From Effrenium voratum (lineage: Eukaryota; Sar; Dinophyceae; Suessiales; Symbiodiniaceae), in contig CAUJNA010001868.1 in NCBI GenBank assembly GCA_963377175.1, forward strand, positions 958,380-1,022,379: a DNA stretch of 64,000 nt, written 5' to 3'. The notes below the pieces were generated by a model. That model made no database searches and was not told the DNA's origin. It saw only the letters and a program-made list of their open reading frames with translations. The number at the start of each line of letters is the position of its first letter. Positions within the stretch are counted from its first letter, which is position 1. The position numbers were made by a program, and so were the translations under genes. Positions 11,841-24,200 of the stretch are shown piece after piece.

Positions 11841-12174
11841 CTGTCTGTGTTTGTTTCCCTTGCTTTCCCTTGCTGTAGGCACTGTCCGTTGTTGCCTTGC
11901 TTTTTTGCAGGTACAGTTGATTCCATTCCTCAAAAGCTAGCATGTAGGGAACAAGGTACCTTATGACATGTATATTATGAAAGTAAGCCACGGCCTTGAT
12001 TTGACTTACTTGCTTACAATACTTTGTGAAGCATCTCCTTTAAGGTTGTGTGCATCGTTTGACGGGGGCCTGAGTCCGCCAAAGGGTTTCATGCGGCATG
12101 ATGCGGCTTTTTAGAAACATCGAGCAACCTGTGGTCCCAAAGGCGTTCAGAACCCTGAAAGAATAATTGGCTAA

Positions 12175-12250
12175 CTGTGGACGGACAACATCCAGCACGG
12201 GTTGGTAGGTGGTTTATCCCAATGTTTTGTGGGATTTCATCCATCCCGAC
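12175..12250. mobile_element. Truncated family D element
   Basis: CTGTGGACGGACAACATCC at the left and GGGATTTCATCCATCCC at the right resemble the family D ends, but the interior is shortened. Low-copy, degenerate. Confidence 0.45.
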
Positions 12251-12877
12251 TGGTGCAGGAGTTTGTCAATTCACTGCATGGCCAAACTTACTCGTCATGT
12301 CATGGTTGTTGTTGGGAAACATTTTACATTTTTGCTTGTTGTGGTTTAGTGGGAAATCCCCACTTAACTGCTAAAATGTTTTTTTTTGCTCCCCTTCCAA
12401 CGTCAACCAGAATGTGCTAGTTGTTACCCATTTGGAATCAACTGTGGAACCCACAAAAGGCTCTGAACCCTAAACGTCGCCCCCAAGAGAATATGTCTCT
12501 GCCAATGGGGCTGCTTTTTTGGGATCTCTAAGGGGAACTAACCTGGGCTACGAACCGCTTCGCCGATCGCCTTGCCACCCTGTGCTGGATCGCTTCTTCC
12601 CGCTGGAAGGTTCTGGCCTGCAGCCAGCAGTGCGAGGGTTGCCCAGTTCGACCGAAAGAGTCTTCTCACTTCCTGAGTTCCTGGGCTTGAACTTTTGGAG
12701 AGACAACTTGCGTGGTTTCTGCAGCAAGTTCGGACTTTTGTCTGGCCAATCTACTCGGGAATCGAGTCGGGAAATCCGGATGTCGTGCGAAACCGGGCCC
12801 ATAGAAACCAGCTGGAGCAGTTTGCCAGGTGGGGAAAAGGTTTCGGCCGGAGGAAGTTTTTAGGGAGCTGGTTGTGA

Positions 12878-12985
12878 CATGGCTGTGGCTCAAAATTAAA
12901 CAGGAGGGGTTACGCAGGTTTTGTGCCATGTTTACACTTGCCAGGGATCCATTTTGGTACCGGTTTTTTGAGCCACAGCCACATG
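12878..12985 (+). mobile_element. Family B inverted-terminus element
   Basis: Left end CATGGCTGTGGCTCAAAATT, right end TTTTTTGAGCCACAGCCACATG: inverted termini of about 17 bp. It contains GCAGGTTTTGTGCCATG and TTGCCAGGGATCC. This is the clearest full copy of family B. Confidence 0.75.
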
Positions 12986-13302
12986 GGCCGTAATTGCCAC
13001 CAAGTAGAAACCATGGTTGAAACCATTGTTCGTTGGTATTTGCATGGGAATCGAATCATTCCAGAGTTTCAAGAACCCAAAGGAACCGCAACAACCAAGG
13101 GTCTTCGCATGTCTTCGCATTTACCCCGCTTTGGGTGATCAAATCTCAGGCCACGCGTTCAAAACGAGGCTCCAAAGACAGCACTCGAGACGTGAAGGGC
13201 TTCCATGAGCCGCCCCGGCCATGTTATTTGTTTTTCTGTTTTCGGCGCTCGAAGCGAGCTCCAGCGCGTCGGAGGGCGAAAGGAGAGCGCACAAATCCAT
13301 AT

Positions 13303-13668
13303 GCTGAAATGAAGTTTTTTTTTTTTTTCTTTCCCTGGTTGGTTTAAAGGGAATCTACCAATTTGCTGAAATGAAGGTTTTTTTTTCTTTCCCTGGTTGG
13401 TTTAAAGGGAATCTACCAATTTGCTGAAATGAAGTTTTTTTTTTTTTACTTACCCTGGTTGGTTTAAAGGGAATCTACCAATTTGCTGAAATGAAGTTTT
13501 TTTTTTTTTAAACTTACCCTGGTTTGTTTAAAGGGAATCTACCAATTTGCTGAAATGAAGTTTTTTTTTAAACTTACCCTGGTTGGTTTAAAGGGAATCT
13601 ACCAATTTGCTGAAATGAAGATGTTTTTTTTAACTTTCCCTGGTTGGTTTAAAGGGAATCTACCACTC
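13303..13668. repeat. Six-copy tandem array of a dispersed unit (family E)
   Basis: Six units of about 58-65 bp, each GCTGAAATGAAG, a T-tract, CCCTGGTTGGTTTAAAGGG and AATCTACCAA. Single copies of the same unit lie in introns at about 27,690 and 38,003, with a fragment at 51,545, so a dispersed element seems to have been amplified locally. Confidence 0.85.
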
Positions 13669-14070
13669 GACATTGCTTTCTCTGTTTTCCAGGGGGCTTA
13701 AGCCGTTAGCAAATGGAGCATCGACGGTTCGGGAGAGAGAGATGTACCCGGGACATCTGACAGCCCTTTGGCATGGCACTTGCAGATAGGCAATAGGAAG
13801 GGTGGGTAAATCTGATGTGAAGTGTCTAGAAAACGGTTTGAATGTGGCTTTTGTGGTTCCACCCCTGAAGATGAAGAAGAGTACTAAAAGAGTACTAAAA
13901 AAGGACCAACAGGGGGAAGAACAGGGGGAAGAACAAGAAGGGTGCGTTCCAAGCGAATATAGCTACGGCTTCCTGGCCTTTGTATTTCAGTGGCCACTGC
14001 TAGACCAAATGCTTGCTTGGATGCCCGTGCTTTCAGACAGAAAGCTTGTTTGGAAGACAGCGCTTTCGGT

Positions 14071-14198
14071 GGCCATGGGTCAAAATCCTTGCCCCCAGTT
14101 AACATTCCAATTGCCACTAAAATAGGTTCTAAACTGGGTGGTGAATTCACCTACCCCAAAATGGTACCAAAACGGTTTTGACAACCACAGCTCAGTGC
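14071..14198 (-). mobile_element. Family C inverted-terminus element
   Basis: It begins GGCCATGGGTCAAAATCC and ends GGTTTTGACAACCACAGC. The centre has CTAAAATAGGTTCTAAACTG, the complement of the family word seen at 39,720 and 60,060. Confidence 0.7.
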
Positions 14199-14199
14199 T

Positions 14200-16150
14200 G
14201 CAGGGCATCCCAGCCAGGGAGTCGGTGATTGCATGAAAACAGCCAGGGTGAGAGCAAGCTCGCCTGCGGCCCAGTCGGAGCTTGTCGTACTCCAAATGAG
14301 TCACAATGAACACCCGGGTAGATGAAGGTTAGTAAGGGACAATCCACACCATAAATAGCTGCGGCCGCCTGCTAAATCCTTTACATGGTTCTGGGTAGAC
14401 CATTTTAATACCGGGTTTTGATTATGACTCCAAATGAGGTCTTCGGAAAGGGTCCCCAACCCAAACCTTTTGTTTGACACACCACAAGCGGAGAAGGAAC
14501 GCACACAACATTCTAGGTTTCCCTTGGTTTGCATTGGCTCCCCTTTTTCTTGCTTTCCCTTTAAACCAGTCTCAAGGCTAATTACCATCATAAGAGACAC
14601 TCAAGTTGCCACACTGCCGTGCGATTTGACACCAAAAAGGGCGAACCTGGGTTGTCACAGCTGTTTTCGTGCACTTGCTGCAAAGAGGTGTCATCTTAGT
14701 GCGACTCCGGTCCAACGGTTAATGTTTTACGTGGTGCCCCTGCAGGATGGGCGAGATGCCATGGCTATGGCGCCTTTTTGCTCGCTGTACTAAAAAGCCT
14801 CATGAAACCAAGTAGCAGAACCACCTACCAATACTAAAATGGCCAATGTACTAGAATGGCAGCCATCTCGTGCCTTCTCGAGGTGGTCCCCCTCAAAGAA
14901 CCCAAAGCAGCTTGAGCAGGCGGGGGCGCTCTGCAGAGGCGATTTCTTCCCCCACAAAGCACAGTGCAGTGCGCAGAAGGGGTCCCTAGATTTCTCCTTC
15001 TGGTGGTGTTAAACTCACCTTTTAGGCCAATTTGAATCGACATTCTTTTTGGTGAGGTGATGTTTAAAGGGGACATACACGGAAACCAGAAAGGTGGGAA
15101 CAGCTTTCGTTTGAGAAGGGACCGGGACTGAGCCTCAGGCTCGCTTCAACAAAGCCAAACGGCCGACGTTCAAAGGGGGAACGCCCAGATATGTGAAGGA
15201 CTCACCTGTGAAAAACCTGCGATGTTTTGGGCTGCAACGTTGCCTTGAGGTTTCCCCAAACTGAGGCCGCTTCTTCTGATGACTTTGAAAAGGATTGTAG
15301 GAACCAATGAATGTTTTTCCTAAAATAGGCAACCCCTTTGCTGGTGGACCTTTGTATCAGGCCAAACATGTTATGAAACGCGGATTTCCAGTATTCCCCC
15401 GCCAATCAACCTGGACCACTTGAGGCGGTTCTTAGATTTGAGTGTCCTTTTCTGGTGCTTGACAGACCGAAGAAAGACCCTTGTTGGGGTCCCTCCAATT
15501 CTTTTGTGAGGTTTGAGACAAAAACAAACTCAATCTGCAGAGACGGGGGTTTGCTCCATGATCAAACCACAAGCTTGGCATCTTGGTTTGGTTTCCTTTG
15601 GCTTGCCTTTTCCTGGGAAAATGTCAGCTAGCCTGGTAGAGATGTAGCTTCCTCCCCAATGGAAGATCGTCTTGGCACCCGACCAAAACGCTGCTTGCGA
15701 GGCTCAGCGCGTGGTAGCCGGGCCCTTGAGCTAGATCCGAAAATGGCTTCTTCAAATGAGAAAGTACAACATGACCTCTGTCCCACGATCCAAACATGCA
15801 AAAAAGGCTTCTTTGAATGAAAGACCACGTGACCTCTGTCCAAACAGCGCATCCGGGTACAACTTTTGGACAGCTTGTGACGTGGCACTTCTCGCGCGTT
15901 TGGTCGCAGGTTTTCTCCGGGCGGGGAGCCTTCTTTTTCCAAGAAGCCACCTGGGCGAGCATGGTATGTGTCAAATAGCCCCAGCTTTGGTTCCCAAACA
16001 AACCTCAAACCGGGCACCTTCAAAAGCTGAAAAATGGCATCGAAGCTGAGGATCAGACTCTGCAGGGGATGGCTTTGGGGTTACCCGTGCGCCTGCAGGA
16101 CGCTGTCGGTTGTGTATAATATGCGTTTGTGGGCTGGTCTCCCCCCCCAA
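14200..16150. other. No supported gene
   Basis: Frames up to about 130 codons on both strands have no recognisable domain. A short word (GTGAGGTGATGTTTAAAGGGGACATACAC, near 15,050) is shared with about 4,760, so a further dispersed repeat is present. Confidence 0.45.
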
Positions 16151-16157
16151 CAAAAAA

Positions 16158-16200
16158 GAAGAAGAAGAAGAAGAAGAAGAACAAGAAGAAGAGGACAAAG
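16158..16200. repeat. (GAA)n microsatellite
   Basis: About a dozen GAA units with minor interruptions. Confidence 0.9.
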
Positions 16201-16764
16201 GGCGCATTCAAGGGCGTGACCAGCCCATGCGAAGTTGTTGGAGAGATAGTCAAGAAACGCTGCGGGTGCAGCTGAAAGTGGAAGAGTTTGTGGTTGATCG
16301 TCACCCTCCAGACTAGGCTTGATGCTCCAAACATGTCAAGTGAATCAATCCCAAACCACCATAAATTGCAGGGTGTTCCCTTGTGCCCAACTTGTACTAA
16401 TCAACCAAATGGTATTTGGGGAGCCTTTGGCGTTCAATCCACAGAGATCTCCAAGGGAAACGGATCTCCTGAGGTCGTAAGGTTTCGGGAAGAATCCCTG
16501 GCTTAAGGGCATCGGGGGTCTTTGGGATCGCCAAGACACGGATTGCTACATGTGTTGTCGGCTTGCAAGTCAAATTCAGCGGTGTGTGATCGCTTCCAAT
16601 GCAACCGACATCATGTAAGCCTCGAAGTGCGCCGATTGATTGGATCCCATACCCAGAAAGGTTCCTAGCATGGACGCCACGTTCATGGCACACAGGTTTA
16701 TGTCATGGCATGGGTGGCCTTTTCGGGCTCTTTCTGAAGGGGGAAGCGCATCTTGGAGGGATGG

Positions 16765-17115
16765 CTTTCTTATTCCTATCTTTTATCTCAACTCCCAGTC
16801 TTAGCTGATATCTATTGGGTGAAGAGTTGGGAGATAGAAAGCCATCACTTGCCTCCCATTCACCCCTGTGTCTAGGATGTGATTAAGAGGTGAGAAAGGG
16901 AGAGGATGGAGATGCTTCTTTCACGCACCATCATTACGCTATAGAAGCATCTCCATTCATATGTCTCTCCAATAATCTCATCTGTCTGTAATAATTCTTG
17001 GTCGTTTTTTTTTCCCAGACCAATTTCAGGATTTCTAGCTGGGACGGGGGAAAGGAAGCCTCTTCTCTCCTCACCATCTCCTTTCTCTTAACAAATCTTG
17101 GCTAATCTCAACAAA
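16765..17115. repeat. Cluster of inverted repeats
   Basis: Three hairpins follow one another: ATGGCTTTCTTATTCCTATC facing GGGAGATAGAAAGCCAT; GGATGGAGATGCTTCT facing AGAAGCATCTCCAT; and CACCATCTCCTTT facing AAAGGAGATGGTG. The base composition is lower in GC than the flanks. Hairpin-rich DNA is typical of dinoflagellate mitochondrial sequence, but no mitochondrial gene can be read here. Confidence 0.6.
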
Positions 17116-17119
17116 TGAA

Positions 17120-18455
17120 AAGGAGATGGTGGGTCTCGCCTCAGAAATCTTCGTCTCGCTTCCATGTGCGAGTTTCCATCGGAGTATTTTGAGACAAACT
17201 GGTCCTTTGGGCGGTCCTCTTCGCTTTGCAGGACGAGCAGCGGAAATTGGTGGTCTCGCAGGAGGGGACCGGAGAGTCTGACGCACCAGGGGCCCACTGG
17301 AATTACACGAAAGGGATCCTAGACGACTGGGATTGGCCACTTGTTTGGATGGATAAGACGGTGGCAAGAGATCGGGGATGTGGCGTGGACCATGCGGTGG
17401 TTCTGCAATTTGTGAAAGTTGTAGCTCCCGAGATGTTTTCAAAGAAGAAACCGTTGATGCCAGAGTTTCACAAGTTGCCCTCCCTACCAACCTTGCCAAC
17501 CTGAAGATCCTGAAAGCCCCCATTTGGGTGCTAACTAGTGCATCATTCTCGAATTCCCCTCTTCGAGACCAAAAGTTGAACTATCAACTCATGCAAGACA
17601 GCATTCGTTTTTGAAACCGCGCAATGGGGCGCCAGGATGCCAAGACACTTGAGCTGCACTTGGAAGGCAGGGCAGACGGTTTCAAGCATCACGACGGCAA
17701 AATAACCTGGGGCCCAACAAAAGCCACCATGTTGAGAGGAAACGTCTGTTCGGAAAAGGATTCCTCAGAAGGATCCATGCTCGCACGCCGGGGTTGGATT
17801 GCGTTGGAAACATAGCAAGCCAATGGTCAACTTGGTGTGGGAAATGGGGGGAACGTACTTGCCCAGAGAAGCCAGGCAAGGCAGATGTCCGTTGCAAGTC
17901 CCAGCAGATTTTGAACATAACGCATATCATGCGCTCGACACTGGCCGCAAGACATAAATGGGGGTCGTTTTCCCGATTCGAGAAGCCGGTGAAAATATGG
18001 GGGTCAAACGTGACGTCCTTTTCTGGAGCCTTGCATCGATATGCGCCTTTCAATGGGATCCAGAAGGCATCCAGGGTGGCAACTGTGTCAAGACCAGGGC
18101 CGCAAGTGGGCGCCAAGATACCCAACGGTGCGGAGACTTCAGACGCCTTGCCCACATAGCGCCCTGATGACCTCAAAGCTTCCCACACCCCTGATGACCT
18201 CAAAGCTTCCCCCCACAGTTACCCGGTAAATGACCCAAAGCAAATCCACATGTAAATGACCCCGCAAATAACATGGGTGTCCCGTAACCGCAAGGCGTCC
18301 CACATCTGCCCGTAAATGGCTCAAGTCTCGGTCCATTTAAGTTTGTTTTCAAATTCCGAGCATGGCCAGGAAGCACTGAGCGGGCACTTCCTGTGCGTGT
18401 GCCGCTAAGCCAGGCGCGTGGCTACCTGTCTGCTGGCAAACCCTTTGCCCAAGGC
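17120..18455. other. No supported gene
   Basis: A frame at 17,226-17,504 (+) of 92 codons has mixed, protein-like composition but no family I recognise and no matching neighbours. Near 18,165-18,230 the phrase CTGATGACCTCAAAGCTTCC is tandemly repeated. Confidence 0.4.
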
Positions 18456-18459
18456 TGTG

Positions 18460-18594
18460 CTGTGGATGGACAATATCCATTTCACACCACCTAAGAAACC
18501 ATGGTTGAAACTATAACGTTGAAGTTACCGAGGAATCGAATCATTAAAAGGCTTCTGAACGGTGGTGCGGAATGGATTTCGCGACCATCCACAG
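18460..18594. mobile_element. Family D inverted-terminus element
   Basis: Left end CTGTGGATGGACAATATCC and right end GGATTTCGCGACCATCCACAG. It has the family core AAACCATGGTTGAAAC. Confidence 0.7.
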
Positions 18595-18675
18595 TGGTGT
18601 GATAGATGGGCCGCTTTTGGATGCGTTTTAATCGCTTCTGACAGTTCCACACGTTTGGAAATACTGGTCAAATAC

Positions 18676-19190
<515 letters not shown>

Positions 19191-20469
19191 TTGCTGGGCG
19201 CGTCTCATGTTGAATGATCAGGTTGTGGACATCAGCTTTGGAGCTCGACCCAACATCCTGGTGCTGCGGTTTAGCGATGCTTTGTGCAGGACAGGGCTTG
19301 GGATTTGGGCGGTCTTCTATTAGATGCGCATTTTGAAAGCCAAAGTAATGCACGCGGAAAGGTTGGCCGCGTGTCCAAAAGTTGGTGTTGCTGATTGAGG
19401 CCATGTGGCAACAGAAACAAGCCCTTCGTGAAATATGTTTTCTATTGAGCGGTTGCCGTTCGAAGCAGGTGTTACATGTTGGTTGGTCGGGCTGTTCACA
19501 TCTATGGTACTATCCTTTTTCCACTGTGGGACGTGGGACACTGGGCCCTTTCAAGAGGATAGCTTTGACGGAGCCTCGAATTATGAGGCTATGAATTTTA
19601 ATAGGGAAGCCCCTGAAAAGTGATTGCGGACATAAATCCCCACCTAAATGGGTCCGTAAATGGGACAATCATGTCCACCATTTCTAGTCCAACAATCCCG
19701 TCCAACTGATTGGTGGACAACCAGTTCGGGTCCCCAATTGAAGTTCAGCCTCGTATGATTGTCGGACGGGCAACAAGATTCGCTCGCCGGCGCGATTCAG
19801 GGAGCCGCTGGAGCTGGGGTTTTCGGACGAAGAGCAGCGCTTGAAGGCTCGTTGACTGTCCCTTTCCGTGTGGAAGAGTTCTTTTCGTGCCACTTTCTGT
19901 GATACCAAGAAAATGCCCCTCAAAGTAAGTGATAAACTAGTCGTGGGAATGACGCGATTGAGTTGTCAAAGAAATATTGATGTCCGCAACCGGTTGGAAA
20001 GCTGGGCAAAAGGACACCAAACAGGAGGGTCCCCGATTTTCAGACACACCGACTTGGGGAGAAAGGTTCTATGAACCCTGGTTGCTTTGGCTCCTCAAGT
20101 AGGATGCATGTACCTTGAAGAGGCGGTGTGAAGCCTGCTAGGCACGATGTCCTCAAATGACTCAAATGTGAGGAGTTCTGAAGTAGATGGCAAGGAATCT
20201 TGATGGTTGCTGATGTTTGTAGTATGTAGCTGACCTGGTATTTCTGGTATTTGTTGTTTGTCAATTTGGTCGATGTTTGTCAATTTGTCAATTTGGTCGA
20301 TATTTGTTTGTCAGTTTGGTCAATATGGTTGTTTGTGACTTCTTGACAATTTTTGGTCGTGCGAACATGCGCCTGCCTGGCGACTCCAGGTGGCTTTAAG
20401 TCTTAAAGTGCTGCGAGCTCAGTGAGAGCCGGCCCGTCTCACCTCTCACTCTGTACAAGGCCAGAGTGA
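19191..20469. other. No supported gene
   Basis: Only short frames without recognisable domains. At 20,255-20,335 the word TTTGTCAATTTGGTCGAT is repeated several times. Confidence 0.45.
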
Positions 20470-20590
20470 CTAGGTCCCCCGGTAGTGCCCTTTGACTCAA
20501 ACCAACTTTTTTGGGGGAGGGCTCCCCTACAAAAAAAATAGACTACAGAAAAGGTGCCCTGAACCCTGACCTCTCTACTGGAGGACCTAG
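20470..20590 (+). mobile_element. Family A TIR element, 121 bp
   Basis: Ends CTAGGTCCCCCGGTAG and CTACTGGAGGACCTAG; target duplication GTGA on both sides (20,466-20,469 and 20,591-20,594). Interior words match the copies at 6,227 and 30,241. Confidence 0.85.
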
Positions 20591-21113
20591 GTGAGCATTG
20601 GCCACCGCGCAAAACCTGCTTGGCAGCATTCGTCAGCTGGTTGCATGGCAGGTTTGAGAGTTGCAAGCGGGGGCGCAGGAAGTTGTCACACAGCCTTCGG
20701 AACGCACCTAGTGGATCACATGTGTCATGGTCAAAAAACAACCGCTTCCTTGGGTTTCAGGGGGATGGTGGACCCCTTTACTCGATAACTTGGAAAAACC
20801 ATTGTCACGTAGAACGGCCCAAGGAGTCGTGGCCCTCACATGGCAGTCATGATTCGAAGGTGCCAGCAGTTGGGCCCTTTAGTCATTCGCAACATGCCAG
20901 CAAGCAGCCCATGTGGGCCTCACGGACCGGATCTGTTTTCCATCGGCGTGTGTCTCAAACCAGAAAAAAACATTTCGGTCTTTCTTGGTATCCTTTTGGC
21001 CCTGCAGCTGTTCGAGATGTAGAGGCTGTGTATTTGTGTGTGGGTGCCTTCCCAGGGACGAGGGACACTGCGTCCTGAGCCACGAGCAAGCGCATCTTCC
21101 TGCATCGAGCTGG

Positions 21114-21217
21114 ATGGGTTGGAAGTGGCTCGTCGCGTTCCTGGCCGGTGCCTTTGCGCAGCCCACAGAGGTCCCGGGGCAAGTTGCCTTCTACGACCTG
21201 GACCTGGATGTGGGAGA
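21114..21217 (+). CDS. Exon 1: signal peptide and start of repeat 1
   Basis: Codes for a 15-residue signal peptide with an A-F-A cleavage box, then VAFYDLDLDVGE, the first F-x-D-x-D strand. The donor is GC (GGGAGA^GCTTCC). Joining to exon 2 restores the family motif D-V-G-E-I-S-G-T. An AG at about 21,090 could accept a spliced leader. Confidence 0.8.
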
Positions 21218-24200
21218 GCTTCCCAGCCCAGTGGCGCCCTTCTTCTTCTTTTTTTGTGGGAGGTGTTCCCCTTTAAACTCAACTAACCAAACAAAGAAAC
21301 AAAATGCTGGGCACCTCCCATGGGAGTTGCCCAGCGGCGCCCTTAAACTCAACCAACTCAAAAAGCCACTCACTCCAATTGGGGTCTGGAGTCTTGAGCA
21401 ATGTGGCGGAACGAACCAAACAAGGATGCCCCTTTTCTCCCCGTGGACATCCGCGCATCCGAGGATCTCCGGCACCTTGGAGTTTGTGAAGGCCTCCTCG
21501 GAGGCCAACATCGACGCCTACAACGCGGCTCGGCGGCGCCGGAAGTGACCCCGCGCGAAGGAGCGAAATGGCGGTGGTCCAAACCGTTCAACGGTTGATC
21601 CCATGTTGGGGGGTAGGTCGGTGAACTCGCCGCCCATTTTGGGCTTCTTATTTTTGTGGTTGGAAATTGGGGTGTTCACTGGGGGCTAACCGATTTGGAG
21701 TTTGAAAAGCCCATGGCCGTTTGGCTGTGGCAATCAATGGAACGATCGGAGGGTTGCGCAAACCGCAGGAATGTTGGCCTGTGAATTTCCACTTACCGAT
21801 CGGGCAAGCCATTTCGGAAACTTCCGGAACTTTTTGGAGCCAAATCGCCAAATCGCCTGTGACACCCCCGGGAGCCCGAGGCAAAAGCTTGAGGTCAGTT
21901 GGCTTCCAAGCGGCAAACGTGACCCTCAAATCTTGACTGCTATTGGCTATTGGGCAACGGATCTTTAGACTTTAACCCTTTTTGGTTGAAATCAAGGGGG
22001 GTTTTCCACCAAACCCCCCCAAACAATTGTCCACTTTCTGCAGGGGGGGGTCGTTGCAGCAACCAAGAAACCCCAGCGTTTTGTTTTGTTTTTGTTGGTT
22101 TTTCTCGGGGCTGAGGTCTACTGGGGCTCCTCCTCCAGCGCCAAGCTGCTTCCCTTCTTCACTCTGGCGGCGGACGGTTTCGCGCCCTCCTACGCCATCC
22201 CGAGCAATACGGCGGTGCCAAGCACGGCCACGCACTTCCTGGTCTTCAGCTCCAACTCCTTCGGTCACTTGAGCCGCACTCAAAAACTCGTTCGGGTAGA
22301 TGAAGGCTAGCAAGGGACGATCGCCGGAAATCGCTGATCTCCGCCTTCTTAGTTCTTTACGCATGGTTATGGGACGATTTTTTGTTGGCACCGAATCGGT
22401 TTTTGAGCAAGTGACTCACTTGCGAACAAACCTCCGACCAGATCCTCTGGATTCGGCTCTTGGAGCCTTGAGCCGAGTGAGGCATCCCGGGTCCTGCCTC
22501 TCGGGACCGACCTTTAGGCTGACCTATGGTGGATGCCCTGCTTAATTTTTGCAAGGGAGCCAAGGAAACTCTCAAAATTCGCATGGTGTGTGGTTGGTTT
22601 ACCTTTTTTTCTCGAATATTTTGGGCATCCATCGTGCCTTCACATCCCTCCAAGCGTGGCGTGAGGTGAGGGCGCTACTCCGTCCAGCTACGCCTTCACT
22701 GATCGGCACGTGCCCACCTACGGGCCCAATGGCATCTTCTTCTCCGACACCGGGTATACCTCGGGGCAGGCAAGGGGAAGCTCCAGCCTCGTTCTATCGT
22801 CTTAGACGGAGTTGGATCTCTATTGAAAAACTTGCGGGGTTGGATGAAGCGCCGAGTGGCGAAGCGCAGCGAAGCGCAGTCGCTGAAACGGGGGAGCAGT
22901 GAACTCAACAGGTTCAACCAGCCAGAAAAGTGCAGCAAGCGTAAGGGCGCATCACAACGTAGAAGAGCCCGTAAAACGCAACAAAGCGCGGTAGCGTATA
23001 AGCGCAACAAAGTGCAGACGTATAGAAGTTCAACAAAGCCCAGAAACATACAAGCGCAGCAAAGCGTAGAAGTGTAGAAGCGCAGCAAAGTGCCGAAGCG
23101 TAGTAGCACGACAAAACACAGAAAAGCGGCAGAGCACGGCAAAGCGTCCAAGTGCAACTCATGTTCAACGCCTCGAACCTGCTTTCGCGAGCGATTTCCA
23201 AAAGTGTGCAAGTCCTGCGCTGTTGAAGGCTGACATATCCCATCTTTTCAGAGGGTTGTGCGAGCCAGTAGCAATAGTGTAAAAAAGTCGTCAGAGTTCG
23301 AAGCTGATCAGCCGCAAGTCTCAGGCGGGCTGCATTGGCAAGTGACTACAGTGTTGTTGTTTTGTTTTCCACTTTTTTCTTTTTTCTTCCGTTACTTTCC
23401 TGACCTAGTCCACCCCTGCAGGGTTTTGCGTGAATGGTCAGCAAAAGTTCAGAACAACATCATCAATTTTGCAAGGTTGACCCACCCGGGCACATCGGAC
23501 GAAGCAGCCTGACCCACTGCGCGCGTGCAAACCAATGGAGCGCTTTCAAAGACCGTGGCGAACTCTTGGCGAGCCCGCGCGCTGACCGTAAAGGTGGCTT
23601 TCGCGATTTCGCAGCTGTCTACGGTCTTAATTCCAATTGATTTTGCTCTGACCTTTCCCTGGCTCTGTCACAAAGAAACAGATAAACAAGAATGCTGTAA
23701 AACCATAAATCCAGGAACACAGACAAAAGCATTCTCATAAAGACACTCTATCCCTTACAACTTCCAGGATTTAGAATTGTAGACCGAAAGCATTCTCATA
23801 AAGACACCAAACACAAATAATCTCAGAAATTATCCTCCAAATAAGACTTCTAGACCTAACAACAACCATCAAAGATAAAGACAGTAGACAATACAAATTA
23901 ATTATCTGCAGATATTAAAAAGACAAATGACATGTGAATGATAATAAGATAATATTTTCATTTTAAGAAAAGTTTCCTGATTAACTAAACTAGTCGAAGT
24001 GTCGGCAATAATATAGCTGAGACAGTGCCGGAGAAGGCTGGCAGCTTGTATCAAATCCCAACCAACAGCGCCAAATCAAAGTCTTGGAAGAACGTCACTG
24101 CGAATGCGCGCGCCTAAAGATCCCTGAACATGCTCATGTCAACGGAAGACGCTGAGAAGCCTAGCCTACCACGTCACGCCTAGCCTAGACACCGAGAACC

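Noticed and set aside
10456..11940. Overlapping frames of 494 codons (+) and 490 codons (-) on opposite strands
   Set aside because: They arise from a C/T-only minisatellite without stop codons; low-complexity product, no domain.
13303..13668. CRISPR-like array
   Set aside because: The units are direct tandem copies without unique spacers, and the genome is eukaryotic.
20913..21113. Upstream in-frame start for the split gene at 20,913
   Set aside because: The extra 67 residues are cysteine-rich and unlike a leader, while the ATG at 21,114 gives a proper signal peptide.
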